From: Mycocentrospora acerina
Lineage: Eukaryota > Ascomycota > Dothideomycetes > Pleosporales
DNA: 64,000 nt
NCBI GenBank assembly: GCA_022701365.1
Contig: JAKUHH010000108.1
Coordinates: 867,821 to 931,820 of the forward strand
Direction: 5' to 3'
This document shows positions 55,186 through 64,000 of this stretch, piece by piece. Each line of letters starts with the position of its first letter. Position 1 is the first letter of the stretch. The position numbers and the translations under genes were made by a program. A model generated the notes under the pieces. It worked only from the letters and a program-made list of their open reading frames with translations. It ran no database searches and had not been told where the DNA came from.

Positions 55186-55798
55186 TGCAAAACAAATGTG
55201 GAGGTGGTGAAGAGCTTATAGATATCAAGTTGATATTTTGAGGTTATCGTGAGATACAACAGAGGGATACGTTGTACAAAGTGTCTTTTTCCATGTAGTG
55301 ATTCAATTGGCTTACTGTGGCGCAGCAAGGCAACTTTTGTGCTACAGCCCAATGCACAATTTTGTACACTTCTTTTATTGAAATAGTGTGTGAATCTCTA
55401 CATCTCTGTGATATGCGAAGAAACATCTAAGTAGCGTACCGTTTCTAATATCCATCTTTTATAGCTCCGTGCATCAACCCATCTGATTCCGGATACCTGG
55501 TCAACGTATACATGTCTTTGCCACCATAATTGCCAGCTGTTCATAGATATGCCACATTGTATACTCACTTAAATCAAACCAAGCAATTGCTTTTGCGCCA
55601 CCAATTAAAAAAAATCGCTTGAGACAGATGGAGAGAGTAAAACAATATGCAGGATAATAGAAATATATGCTGCAAGTAAAAATAACAAAACACCATGTCG
55701 TGGAAAACTGAGCAAATCAAGTCGAGAATATGTCGTCCATAGTTGCGGTAGGAATCAAATGCTGAAACGATGCGTGTGTGAAACATAAAAATCCGAAT
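55186..55798. other. Intergenic, 0.6 kb
   Basis: AT-rich; promoter side of the poly-Glu gene and 3' flank of the next gene. No gene seen. Confidence 0.4.
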
Positions 55799-57822
55799 TC
55801 AGAGAACAGCGTCGCCAAGGTATCCAAACTCATCCATGAGCCGCTCTAGATGGCTAGCAGCACTCTCGCGCTGCGACTCAATAGCAGGGTTAGGCTGGAA
55901 CGTGATCTCAGTAACCGTGATGGTACTTTTTGAGTCCGTATCTTTCGGCAAACTATAGCCCTGAAAGCCTAAACCAAAGCAAGTAGCCTGACGGTGTGAC
56001 GTCGTTTCTGTGTGCAAACTATCAAGATTGAACAAGCTAGGACCAAATGTAGAAATACGTAGTTGATCTAGTTGCGGTGGAGTTGTCGAAAGACAGGTGT
56101 GTGCACCATCATCAGCCTTAGTATCTATTAAGTTCTGATCCGGATCGCGAAACCGTTCGACATGCGACGATTGCGTAGACAACCTTCGTGGCGAACCACA
56201 GTCACTTGTTAAGGAGCTAAAAGTAGGTGACTGAGCGGCCTCGTCATCCGAGTTTGGATAGCTGATGACAAACGAGTCGCTGCTCCATGTGGAGAAATGG
56301 CTGCGTGATCTCTGTGTAAACTGAATGATGGCTTCATCCTCCTGTTCTTCCTGTAGCCGCTGTTCTTTTCGAGGCTCCTCAGCAGGCGTCTCATGAAGAG
56401 CGGAGTCGTGGCGGACAAACTGTGGCGCAGCCACTAAGCATGGAGGAAGTGCAGGCAAAGCCTTCTCGAAAGCTGAAGTCCACAATCCTGAGTTGCGACG
56501 GCTGCCATCTCTTGATATTGGGCGCTCATCAATAGATGGAAGTTGTAGTAGCACTGGAGGTTGTTGTAACACTGGTACTAAATCAAAGTTCTCAGTATCT
56601 TCAAACTCTGCAGTACCTATGTCGAGTGGCTGCTGAACCATTGGTGATGAAAGCCAAGGCGAGTTTGGGAAGAGGTATTGCTCTGTCCTTCTGGTATCTG
56701 CCGAATTGGCTCGAAGACGGCCTGAATCCAGATCGTTTTTGTCAGTGTTGACTGATAAAGGCTTATAAGATTGGGACCGCTGACGTGAGCTGTTCTCAAA
56801 CGTCGGCAGCTTTGCAACATCAAATGCAGCATCCTGGACACGATTTACTGGATGCGATCCAAGCGGCGCAAATTCTCTTCTCATGGCAGGAAGCTGATGA
56901 CGATCCATATTGTGAGGCATATCTCTACGTGACGGAGATGGAGGTGGTCTTAGAGGTGACAAAGGAATTAAATCATGGTTGCCAATCGAAGAGCTGATCA
57001 GAACAGGCAGTCCAATCTCAAGTTCTTTTGTTTCTGATCGACTTCTAGATCTTGACCGTTTTGACGCTAATTTTTCTTTCAACCCTTTAAACTCGGCAAA
57101 TAAAGGTGTTGATGGTAACTGTGGTGATGCTGATGCACTCCGAGCATGTCGCACAACTTTTGGTGAGAGGAAGCGATCTACTGGAGGGTATGTGGCCGAC
57201 CTAGGCGCCCAAGGCAATGCCATAAGTGTATTGTATGGTTGTGAGCTTGTGGTACCATGTTTTGGCGAAGGTGACAGCTTCGAGGGGGCAGGGGGCACCG
57301 GTGTCAGAAACCTATCTTTGGGATTACGAGTAAAAACATCCAGATTCTCAGAACTCCCGCAGCTGTGCCCTTCTATAGGAACCTCCAGGACATTGAGCCG
57401 CTGGCCTGGTAGAAGGGGGCAAATTGTAGTTGAAGGTTCTGCAGGATTGTGGCTTTCTTCCTCGTCGTCTACTTTATACTGTTGTGTGTAAGTATGACCC
57501 TTAGTGACATTTGCACTGCTAACTTACGTAGTACCAATATGTGCCTCCCATTTTCAGAGGCCCGTCTCTCTTTGGGGAGAGATTATCAAAATCTCCGTCA
57601 CAAATGATATCTGAAAAAGTAAAACAGCCTTTCCACAAGCAACGTCCTCGTCGTCTGTCAATCTTGAGTTGATATGGCTTAGTGAAGTTGTCCCACGATC
57701 CGAGCAACACTACACTGCGCAGAGCAGCTGGGCAATAGCTTGAAGATATGAGTTATGAGATTAAATGGTTGGGACAAGGGGAAGACATACAACAAGAAGG
57801 TGTGGAGTGCTGTATTGTCCAT
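55799..57822 (-). CDS. Conserved fungal protein with CBM48-like N-terminus
   Basis: Predicted 640-aa protein. Exons in transcript order: 57822-57791, 57738-57528 and 57478-55799, all in frame. The first 110 residues carry SVVLLGSWDNFTKPYQLKID, LWKGCFTF and KMGGTYWYYYKVDD, then HNPAEPSTT. The GSWDNF and WYYY features resemble the glycogen-binding E-set fold (CBM48, as in AMPK beta subunits). The rest is disordered and Ser/Pro-rich, with LSPKVVRHARSASASP, an SRSRSRSETKE patch and EFGYLGDAVL at the C-terminus. I recall this architecture as common in filamentous ascomycetes but not functionally named. A role linked to carbohydrate or AMPK-type signalling is inference only. Confidence 0.8.
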
Positions 57823-59865
57823 GGCCACGGTAATAAAATAGCCGAGCTACCAAGAGTAAAAGATCCGCCTTAACGCGCGCAGGCGTCTATTCTGTGGACA
57901 GCCTTGCTACGTTGGGGTAAGATTTTTGGGTATCAGAAATAGAAATTCATCCTAGAAAGTGTGTTGGAGTGTTTTAGAGCGTGCCAGCTGTCCGGTCGTG
58001 CTGGGAGGCAGCCTTGCAAAACGGGCGGAGCAGTCTTTTGATTGGGGGCGGATCTACTCGTTTAGAAGAGAGATGAAACTGGAGTCGATGTGCTCATGTA
58101 TGCGTATGGCGAGGCTGACCGGGGATAATGCAGTCTGGGGGCGCAGATGCAGTCAGAAACTTGTCTGTGTCTGGCTGTATAGTCCAACTCTCCGTTGCAG
58201 TTGTCCAAGATTGGTTCAATTGGCGCCCGTGGGGTAAAGCTGACTTGGAAAGTGAGGAGGATACCGCCTGAGCGCTTAGAGCCTCTGTCCAAATCGCTGA
58301 TATATCAAGTATGAAACGCAAGTAGGCGGCGTAGTCCAAAAAATCCTTTGATTACTGTGCTAAAGGAAGTGAGGAAACTGAAAATCGAGGTTGAGATGAC
58401 TTTGGCCTAGACTGGAAAGACCTAGTGGGCAACCGCCGTGGCGCTTTCCAAATACTTGAAAAGGAATGGACGGACGACAAGATGAAGCTTCGATCAATAT
58501 TCCAGTGGAGCTATATGTTCCAAACACGCTACAAGCTTAGGTACACGCATCGTCGAGCTTATTGCGCCATGTGCTATCGTTGACGCAGAAGTCGGCTAGA
58601 GGGGAAGCCGCTCTCCTCCTTCATTTCCTGACCTGTCAGACCCACTGACAGGGAGGTTGATGGCAGCTGAGAATGTTAAACGCCGAGCAAAGGGGATGAA
58701 CCATGGTTATGCGAGGCTACGAACGCGCAGGGTCATGGGTATCGCATCGCCATTATCCCGATAAAGACGAGCAAGATCGCAACAAGGGCCATCACCGCTC
58801 TCCCGGATGCCGGGCAGATCCTGTCTCGCATGCTTGTTGGCCTGGCCATCTTTCGTTGTTGCTCCTCGAAGCATGGCAAACAGCGCGCGGTTAGATCTGT
58901 GACAGCCCGTACCCGCTTACCTGACACGCGACCATTGGAGCCATGCAGGGGAACCAGTCCACTCATGAGCCTGCAGCAAACCACGGGGGCCTGTTGTGCC
59001 AAGTTCCGAACGGCTGCAGAGCGTGCATAACGGTGCATAATTGGATCCACATTAAGGTTCCTGTTGCTGAGCAACTTTCGTTCTTGCCGTAGTGAGAGAC
59101 AAGAAGGGAACCTAGAATTGAAAGACGGCAGAGCGGAGAGTGTCGGGTAAAGTCCTATAAAGCATAATCACGACTTCGGTTAGCAGTCTTGAGACATCGG
59201 CACAGCCGCCTCGAGGCGCTGACTGCGGCACAATATGCACGTCTCCCAATTGTTGTTTACTGTCAACCACAGTCAGTAATACACCGCCCCGAAAGCTGAC
59301 CACTGTCTTGACATGCTTCCCATGCGGTGGTGGCGTCGATTCACACATAATTCGGTAGTAAGGAGATTCCAATACTTTGCAACCGCACCTCCACAGCCTT
59401 GCCCGCGGTTCTAGGCGATGAGCTTGTACCATGCACCGTCATCCCGCTATTGGAGCTTGCAGGTCGTAAAGGTTGATGCTTGCAGCACTCTAGAAACAGA
59501 CCGTTCTATAGCAGCTCAAGAGTAGGCGAACATTGTAAACGAATACGTTGACAACAGGCCCCTCCCATGTAAGGCTGTGTTGCTGCGGAGACGTGGAGTA
59601 GTCCCACAGCACGGTCGACTGCTATCGCGATATGGACCTCTGACGTAGACACAACATTTGCCATCGAGATGCAATCAACACAGTTCTCCAACTATCACGA
59701 TCTGTGTGGCCACCCCTGCCATCCTCTTCGCCTATATGCTGTATGCACGTGGAACGCTCAAACACCTGTACGGCAGTATAACAACAAAGCATCAAACATG
59801 CACATTATATTGCACGACCAAACATCTCGACGCATCATCCGTCACACAGCCGCCCACTCCACACC
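57823..59865. other. Intergenic, 2.0 kb, no gene seen
   Basis: Base composition is near average, but frames are short and lack domains. A minus-strand 113-codon frame near 58733-59074 has a hydrophobic end (MALVAILLVFIGIMAM) yet no supporting context. Holds the divergent or upstream region of the CBM48-like gene and the 3' flank of GH125. Confidence 0.4.
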
Positions 59866-61407
59866 TCACTGAAAACTCGTCTCCAAGACCCCCGGCTTTC
59901 TCTCCTCCAAATCAAGAATCATCTGCCCAAACAACCCATTCGCCCATGAAAACCACTGTCTCGTCCAATCACTCTGGTTAAAGCTATTGACACTCTCGTG
60001 AATCAATCCCAAACCATCCGTGCTGCTAACGACCTGCCTCAATTCATTTGTAATCTCCGCATCGTCATCGCTCGTTAGAATACGCACAATGGACGCCATG
60101 GGCCACGCGTTTCCGGGTCCTAGGTGCGGACCTCCGATGGCGTCGATTACCGGCCCTCGCATGAAGTATGGGTTCGTCGCGCTGAGGATGAGGGACCGTG
60201 TGTTTGCATACGTTTTGTTGTTGATGGGGTAGCCAAGGAAGGGCGCGGAGAGGAGAGAGGGGATGTTTGCGTCGTCCATGATGGTCGTTGAACCGAAGCC
60301 GTCAATTTCAAAGGCGTAGACTTTGCCGTACTTGGGGTGGTTGACGGTTCCATAGGTTTCAATGGCGTCGCGGAGTGACTTTGACATGTCGGACATTTGA
60401 TGTGCGAGAGACGCTGAGGTTGTGGTGTTTAGCTTGCTCATGATCTCGGATGTTGATGCGAGATAGGTGCTGAACATCATGTTGGCAGGGACGAACAGCT
60501 GGAATATGGTGGCGTCGTCGCTGGGTCGGAAGCCGCTTCTGATGAGGCCGGTGCCGTTTGCGACTGGGTTGCCGAGTCCATCGTTTGCAAACGTTTCCGA
60601 GGCGCGGGAGGTGAGGCGAGAAAATGTGTATGGACTCTGCAAAACCTCTCCCTCTGTTCCATATGTAGGTGTCTTCATGTCGCGGGCGACTTTCAAAATT
60701 GCTTCCACGGCTGATGTCCATTGGAACTTGCCAAAAAACTTGTAGTCGCCGGTTGCTTTGTAGTAGTCTGCTGAGATCTGCAAGAACGCAGCGAGCGAAT
60801 CGAGCTCATATTTACACTCAAATACAGAGGTATTGGAGTAGGTTGGAAAGACGGTATCCTCGCTTGCTGCATCATTTATTGCTGGTGCAATACCGCTCTC
60901 AACGGGTGGTTGGAATGAATTGCAATAAGGTGATGTAAGCAGATATCGCGCCTGCAGGTTGATCACGCCGCGGTATAGACTTGCGATTGAGTTCGGGTCA
61001 CCGCTGGCATTCAAAAGTGGCAGATAGCTCTGTAGCTGATTCGAAGAGTCGCGCAACCACATGGCATTTATGTCTCCCGTGATGATAAATGTCAACTCCT
61101 CTTCGGCATTGTCTGCGGCATATCCCTTCCATTTGATTGCCGTGTCAAGGGTATTTGGGTATGCGTTCTGGAAAAGACGGTACAGATCTGGGTCCTTGAT
61201 GACAGTTTTCATATGGACCAGCACATCTTCAAGACCTTGGGATCTGAATGTTCGGCATCCCTCCGATGGTCGCTGGTAGGCAAGCTTATATTTGCCCGAG
61301 CTCAAGGGCTCATGGACTTGCTTCGCATAGTCAATATATTCTGGGCATTGTGCGGAGACGAGCAACGGTAAGGCAGCGGCCTTGATGAGAAAATTATATA
61401 AGCGCAT
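59866..61407 (-). CDS. Secreted GH125 exo-alpha-1,6-mannosidase
   Basis: Intronless gene for a 513-aa glycoside hydrolase family 125 (DUF1237) enzyme, which removes alpha-1,6-linked mannose. A signal peptide MRLYNFLIKAAALPLLVSA is cleaved before QCPEY. Family marks: EELTFIITGDINAMWLRDSS (the GDI-WLRDS active-site region), YLPLL, SPYCNSFQPPVESG, SGFRPSDDATIF, FEIDGFGSTTIMDDANIPSL and GGPHLGPGNAWPMASIVRIL. The (alpha/alpha)6 barrel fold and the metal-independent inverting mechanism are known for the family. NxT/S sequons (NNKTYANT and others) fit secretion or vacuolar delivery. The length is typical. Confidence 0.93.
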   Translation of the reverse strand: MRLYNFLIKAAALPLLVSAQCPEYIDYAKQVHEPLSSGKYKLAYQRPSEGCRTFRSQGLEDVLVHMKTVIKDPDLYRLFQNAYPNTLDTAIKWKGYAADNAEEELTFIITGDINAMWLRDSSNQLQSYLPLLNASGDPNSIASLYRGVINLQARYLLTSPYCNSFQPPVESGIAPAINDAASEDTVFPTYSNTSVFECKYELDSLAAFLQISADYYKATGDYKFFGKFQWTSAVEAILKVARDMKTPTYGTEGEVLQSPYTFSRLTSRASETFANDGLGNPVANGTGLIRSGFRPSDDATIFQLFVPANMMFSTYLASTSEIMSKLNTTTSASLAHQMSDMSKSLRDAIETYGTVNHPKYGKVYAFEIDGFGSTTIMDDANIPSLLSAPFLGYPINNKTYANTRSLILSATNPYFMRGPVIDAIGGPHLGPGNAWPMASIVRILTSDDDAEITNELRQVVSSTDGLGLIHESVNSFNQSDWTRQWFSWANGLFGQMILDLEERKPGVLETSFQ

Positions 61408-62159
61408 CCTAGCAAAAAAGTTGATTGGAATGGATGCGAGGGTAAACTGAAGTTTAAAGGAAAAATTGAAGCTCGATGACGAAAGTCTATGAATCGTTTA
61501 AGAGAACTGCGCACATGGTCGTTATTCCGCGTGGTCCGATCACGGCATACAACGCACTATCCTTTTATTTGACCCCGCTGTTGATCTCTTAGATGTGTGG
61601 GGAGCGGATGTAACATTTGAAGGGGACCTTATCAAGCTCGACGTCATTATACTTGTGTGAGGAAGGCATTCTGCCCGTAGTTAGCCCGCAAATCAGGGAT
61701 TATGCGCCTTAAAACAGATTGTGAAGCTTTTAGTAAGTTTGCTAAAGAAAAGAACTGCCGTCAAGTGATCAAAAAAAGAACCGTCGTTCGCAGTGTGGAG
61801 TCAATGCATGTCAGCCTTGTTAGAAAATGCGGGGACGGCTAGCGCATCGGCATCACCAGCTCCGGCGGTAATTCGATTCGAGTTCCAGTGCAGCAGGAAA
61901 GTAAATCCATTTTGGTCAAGAACTTCACCGTAACCTACCATCTGAATAACAAACATCTAATCTCTCATACACTGGACCTGTCTGTGTAGGCTTCTGAGCC
62001 TCATACCGACGAGATCGAATGATTGCAAATACTCTTGGCAAGATAAACAATGTAAAACGAGACAACGGTAGTCCTATAAACTCGAGCTGTATTACGCATG
62101 AGGATCTCTCGCGCAGAAAGCCGACTCGCTGGAATTTGCGAGATCTCCTCGGAAAGCGA
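61408..62159. other. Intergenic, 0.75 kb
   Basis: GH125 promoter and 3' flank of the orphan gene; short frames only, no gene seen. Confidence 0.4.
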
Positions 62160-62948
62160 TCAAAATCCGGCGAAACCCTCATCGTCATCGTCAGAAAAAT
62201 AGGTATAATAACCTCCATCTTCGTCCTTTCCCTCTTCCTCTTCCTCAGCGATCCCAATAATCTTCCTCCACTCGGCAGCTTCCACCACCTTACCCAAACC
62301 TATCGAAAGCTGCATGTCCGCCTCGTCAACTGGGTGGTAACTCCAACTGTAGTCCAGATCATCCAGACTGTGTGGTTCATTCGCCGCACCCATGCGACAC
62401 CTCACTTTTGTCAACCCAATTGCGAAGACGATTTCTTCTTTTGAAGGGTCTTGAAGATCGTGGGCTGCAGAGTCGCGCCTTACATGTATGGGCAAGCAGA
62501 ATTGCCGGTCCGCACATGTAGCCTCGGTTACCGGCACTTGCGTCATGGTAGGGGCTTTGAACGTCGGATTTGTGAGTTTCTGTATGCTTGTGACAAAGTA
62601 GAGCGGCTTGTTGATAACGGCTGTCTGGCGAAGGAAAGACTGCGTCGCAGTGTCATTGCGTAAAGCTTTGAATACGGTGTTTGGGCTGGTGAGCGAGTGG
62701 TGTGATGACTGCTCTGCGTTTACTTCAAGATCATTCAACAACCAGGATGGCCCGCTGGCAATGAATCGTCCCTCTTCATCTTGAGATACAGTGTTATGGT
62801 AACGTGGCTGTATAGTGCACTCTTCGCTAGCTTGCTGTGTAGACGTACGAAAAGAAGTCGAGATGGGGTCAAGAGGGTCCGTGAGGAGCTGGCCAAGTGA
62901 TAGCGAGCTCGACGAACGAGATACTGGCAGAATGAGAAGGTTTGACAT
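62160..62948 (-). CDS. Hypothetical protein, orphan
   Basis: Single-exon frame for 262 aa if started at MSNLLILPVSRSSSSLSLGQ; an in-frame ATG at 63035 would add 29 residues. The N-terminal hydrophobic LLILP, then LGQLLTDPLDP, are the most structured-looking features. Later blocks: FIASGPSWLLNDL, KPLYFVTSIQKLTNPTF (a beta-strand pattern), EEIVFAIGLTKVRCRMG, DDLDYSWSYHP and an acidic tail (EEEEEGKDEDGGYYTYFSDD). No domain can be assigned with confidence. Size and layout could fit small fungal cell-death or pore-type families, but that is a weak guess (see findings). Confidence 0.6.
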   Translation of the reverse strand: MSNLLILPVSRSSSSLSLGQLLTDPLDPISTSFRTSTQQASEECTIQPRYHNTVSQDEEGRFIASGPSWLLNDLEVNAEQSSHHSLTSPNTVFKALRNDTATQSFLRQTAVINKPLYFVTSIQKLTNPTFKAPTMTQVPVTEATCADRQFCLPIHVRRDSAAHDLQDPSKEEIVFAIGLTKVRCRMGAANEPHSLDDLDYSWSYHPVDEADMQLSIGLGKVVEAAEWRKIIGIAEEEEEGKDEDGGYYTYFSDDDDEGFAGF

Positions 62949-64000
62949 GGAGATAGAAATTATGATTGTTGGAGCGAAAGGGAGATTGCGGGTAGAGACG
63001 TCCTTATGTGTGATTGACGATCCGAGTTTCGGCAACGAAGGCAGAAGGGAGCTATATGACTGCCGATTGAAAATGAGTTGCGGAGATTTATCTCAGGACG
63101 TGTACACAGTCGGTCACATCATGCTCGTGTGACATGCGTTGTTCCCACTAGGCTGCGAAATGGCGGCGAACAGATGATCTAGGCCGCTGGGCTATATCCT
63201 TTGTTTGTAGGTACTGTTGTCAAGTGAAGATAGTAGGCAGCGGTTTACTATCGGCTGTCATCGGGTAGTGTTGACCAAGCTGCAATTCTCCGAATACACC
63301 CGTATCGTGCCTTTTCTCCGGCGGTTGCTTGGGACATGGTCCTGGTGGACTGATGCAAGTTGATAGAGGACGTCCCGAACAGACCCGACTACAGATGCTC
63401 TCCCTTTAGATGTGGGATACGGAGTGCAGCGTGCCTTGTTGTCGGGAGCGAGACACTTTGGATGAAGGCAGTGATTGTGTTTGAGCGAAATGATGGCTAA
63501 TTCTTACGTTTGATGCTGTACACAGCCTACAAACCTGCACGCTAATCCAATGTTGGCGATTGGCGAATACCTGCAGTCGACCTGTCTCGGCGTTGTCCTC
63601 TCTGGGAAACATGTTGCAGATGGCGACCAATCTGCGACAAAGCCCAGAGCACCTCTTCAGAATAAGTACTGGTCTCGCGTTGTGCACAGGTCGCAGGCGA
63701 GCAGCATGGACAGGCGCGTTTCATGCCTCGCGAGGCAGTGCTGCGATATACGAGAATACGACGGCTCCAGTGCGTATCCACCAATTGTGCACATCCCATC
63801 ACATGGCATGGCCAATGGACGCGGCTCCATTTACGCGTACCAGCGCTTTGCAAAGAGCCGCTCGCCTTGTGCACACTGGCAAAGCTTGACGGAGGCGGGG
63901 AATCGCGTGTGCTTGGCGGGTCTGTCGCGTATTCGTACAGACGTCAGTCAGATGCACGGAACCGTGGTCTTGACATGTGCCTGACGATTGACAACGTCAC
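62949..64000. other. Right end of window, no supported gene
   Basis: Upstream region of the orphan gene, then sequence with overlapping open frames on both strands at 63406-63984. A minus-strand frame at 63542-63874 and a plus-strand frame at 63550-63984 overlap; neither has a recognised domain. A gene could extend past the window edge. Confidence 0.35.

Noticed and set aside
58733..59074. 113-codon minus-strand frame with a hydrophobic end
   Set aside because: No recognisable family, no promoter or splice context; a single hydrophobic run can arise by chance.

Overview
This 64 kb window is from the nuclear genome of a filamentous ascomycete. The evidence is short GT-AG introns (mostly about 50-80 nt), monocistronic genes on both strands, and fungal-type gene content: a GTT1-like glutathione transferase, Hsp98/Hsp104, an Sml1/Spd1-class RNR inhibitor, a GH125 mannosidase, a CDH-type GMC flavoprotein and a PTH11/rhodopsin-like membrane protein. 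Gene style suggests Dothideomycetes (Pleosporales-like), but nothing in the window proves the species. I support 24 protein-coding genes and resolve exon structures for nearly all of them. I find no rRNA, no convincing intact tRNA, no CRISPR array and no intact transposon.

Layout. 0-11 kb is a gene-sparse, AT-rich stretch with detoxification or small-molecule genes: GST, NmrA/isoflavone-reductase-like oxidoreductase, isochorismatase-family hydrolase, RING protein and a Dal5/TNA1-type MFS permease. 11-13.5 kb is gene-empty. 13.5-25.5 kb carries core genes: Hsp98 with a heat-shock type promoter, ribosomal protein uS8 (S22), a RING-like/LysM protein, a four-TM protein, an RNR inhibitor with a PIP-box-like motif and a secreted aspartoacylase-like zinc deacylase. 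26.7-36.1 kb has a divergent pair, mitochondrial phosphatidylserine decarboxylase and a Herp/Usa1-like ER protein, around an unusually repetitive GC-rich segment; then the mitochondrial ketoacid CoA-transferase (SCOT) and a secreted GMC flavoenzyme. 37.4-38.7 kb has a seven-TM rhodopsin-like protein, followed by 2.8 kb of gene-empty AT-rich DNA. 41.5-57.8 kb is a dense housekeeping block: ribosomal protein uL2, APC4, a NIPA-type Mg2+ transporter, an acidic fungal protein, coatomer delta, a poly-Glu protein and a conserved fungal protein with a CBM48-like N-terminus. 57.8-64 kb has a secreted GH125 mannosidase and an orphan gene.

How the genes work together: no single pathway cluster is evident. 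Loose themes are ER/Golgi proteostasis and trafficking (Herp/Usa1-like, coatomer delta), mitochondrial metabolism (PSD, SCOT), translation (uS8, uL2), cell cycle and dNTP control (APC4, RNR inhibitor), and extracellular carbohydrate or small-molecule chemistry (GMC, GH125, aspartoacylase-like). The most unusual signals are the PIP-box in the RNR inhibitor, the intracellular RING-LysM-UBA-like architecture, the low-complexity divergent promoter at 28-29.7 kb and an orphan protein at the right end. I did not find clear evidence of a wholly new biological system.
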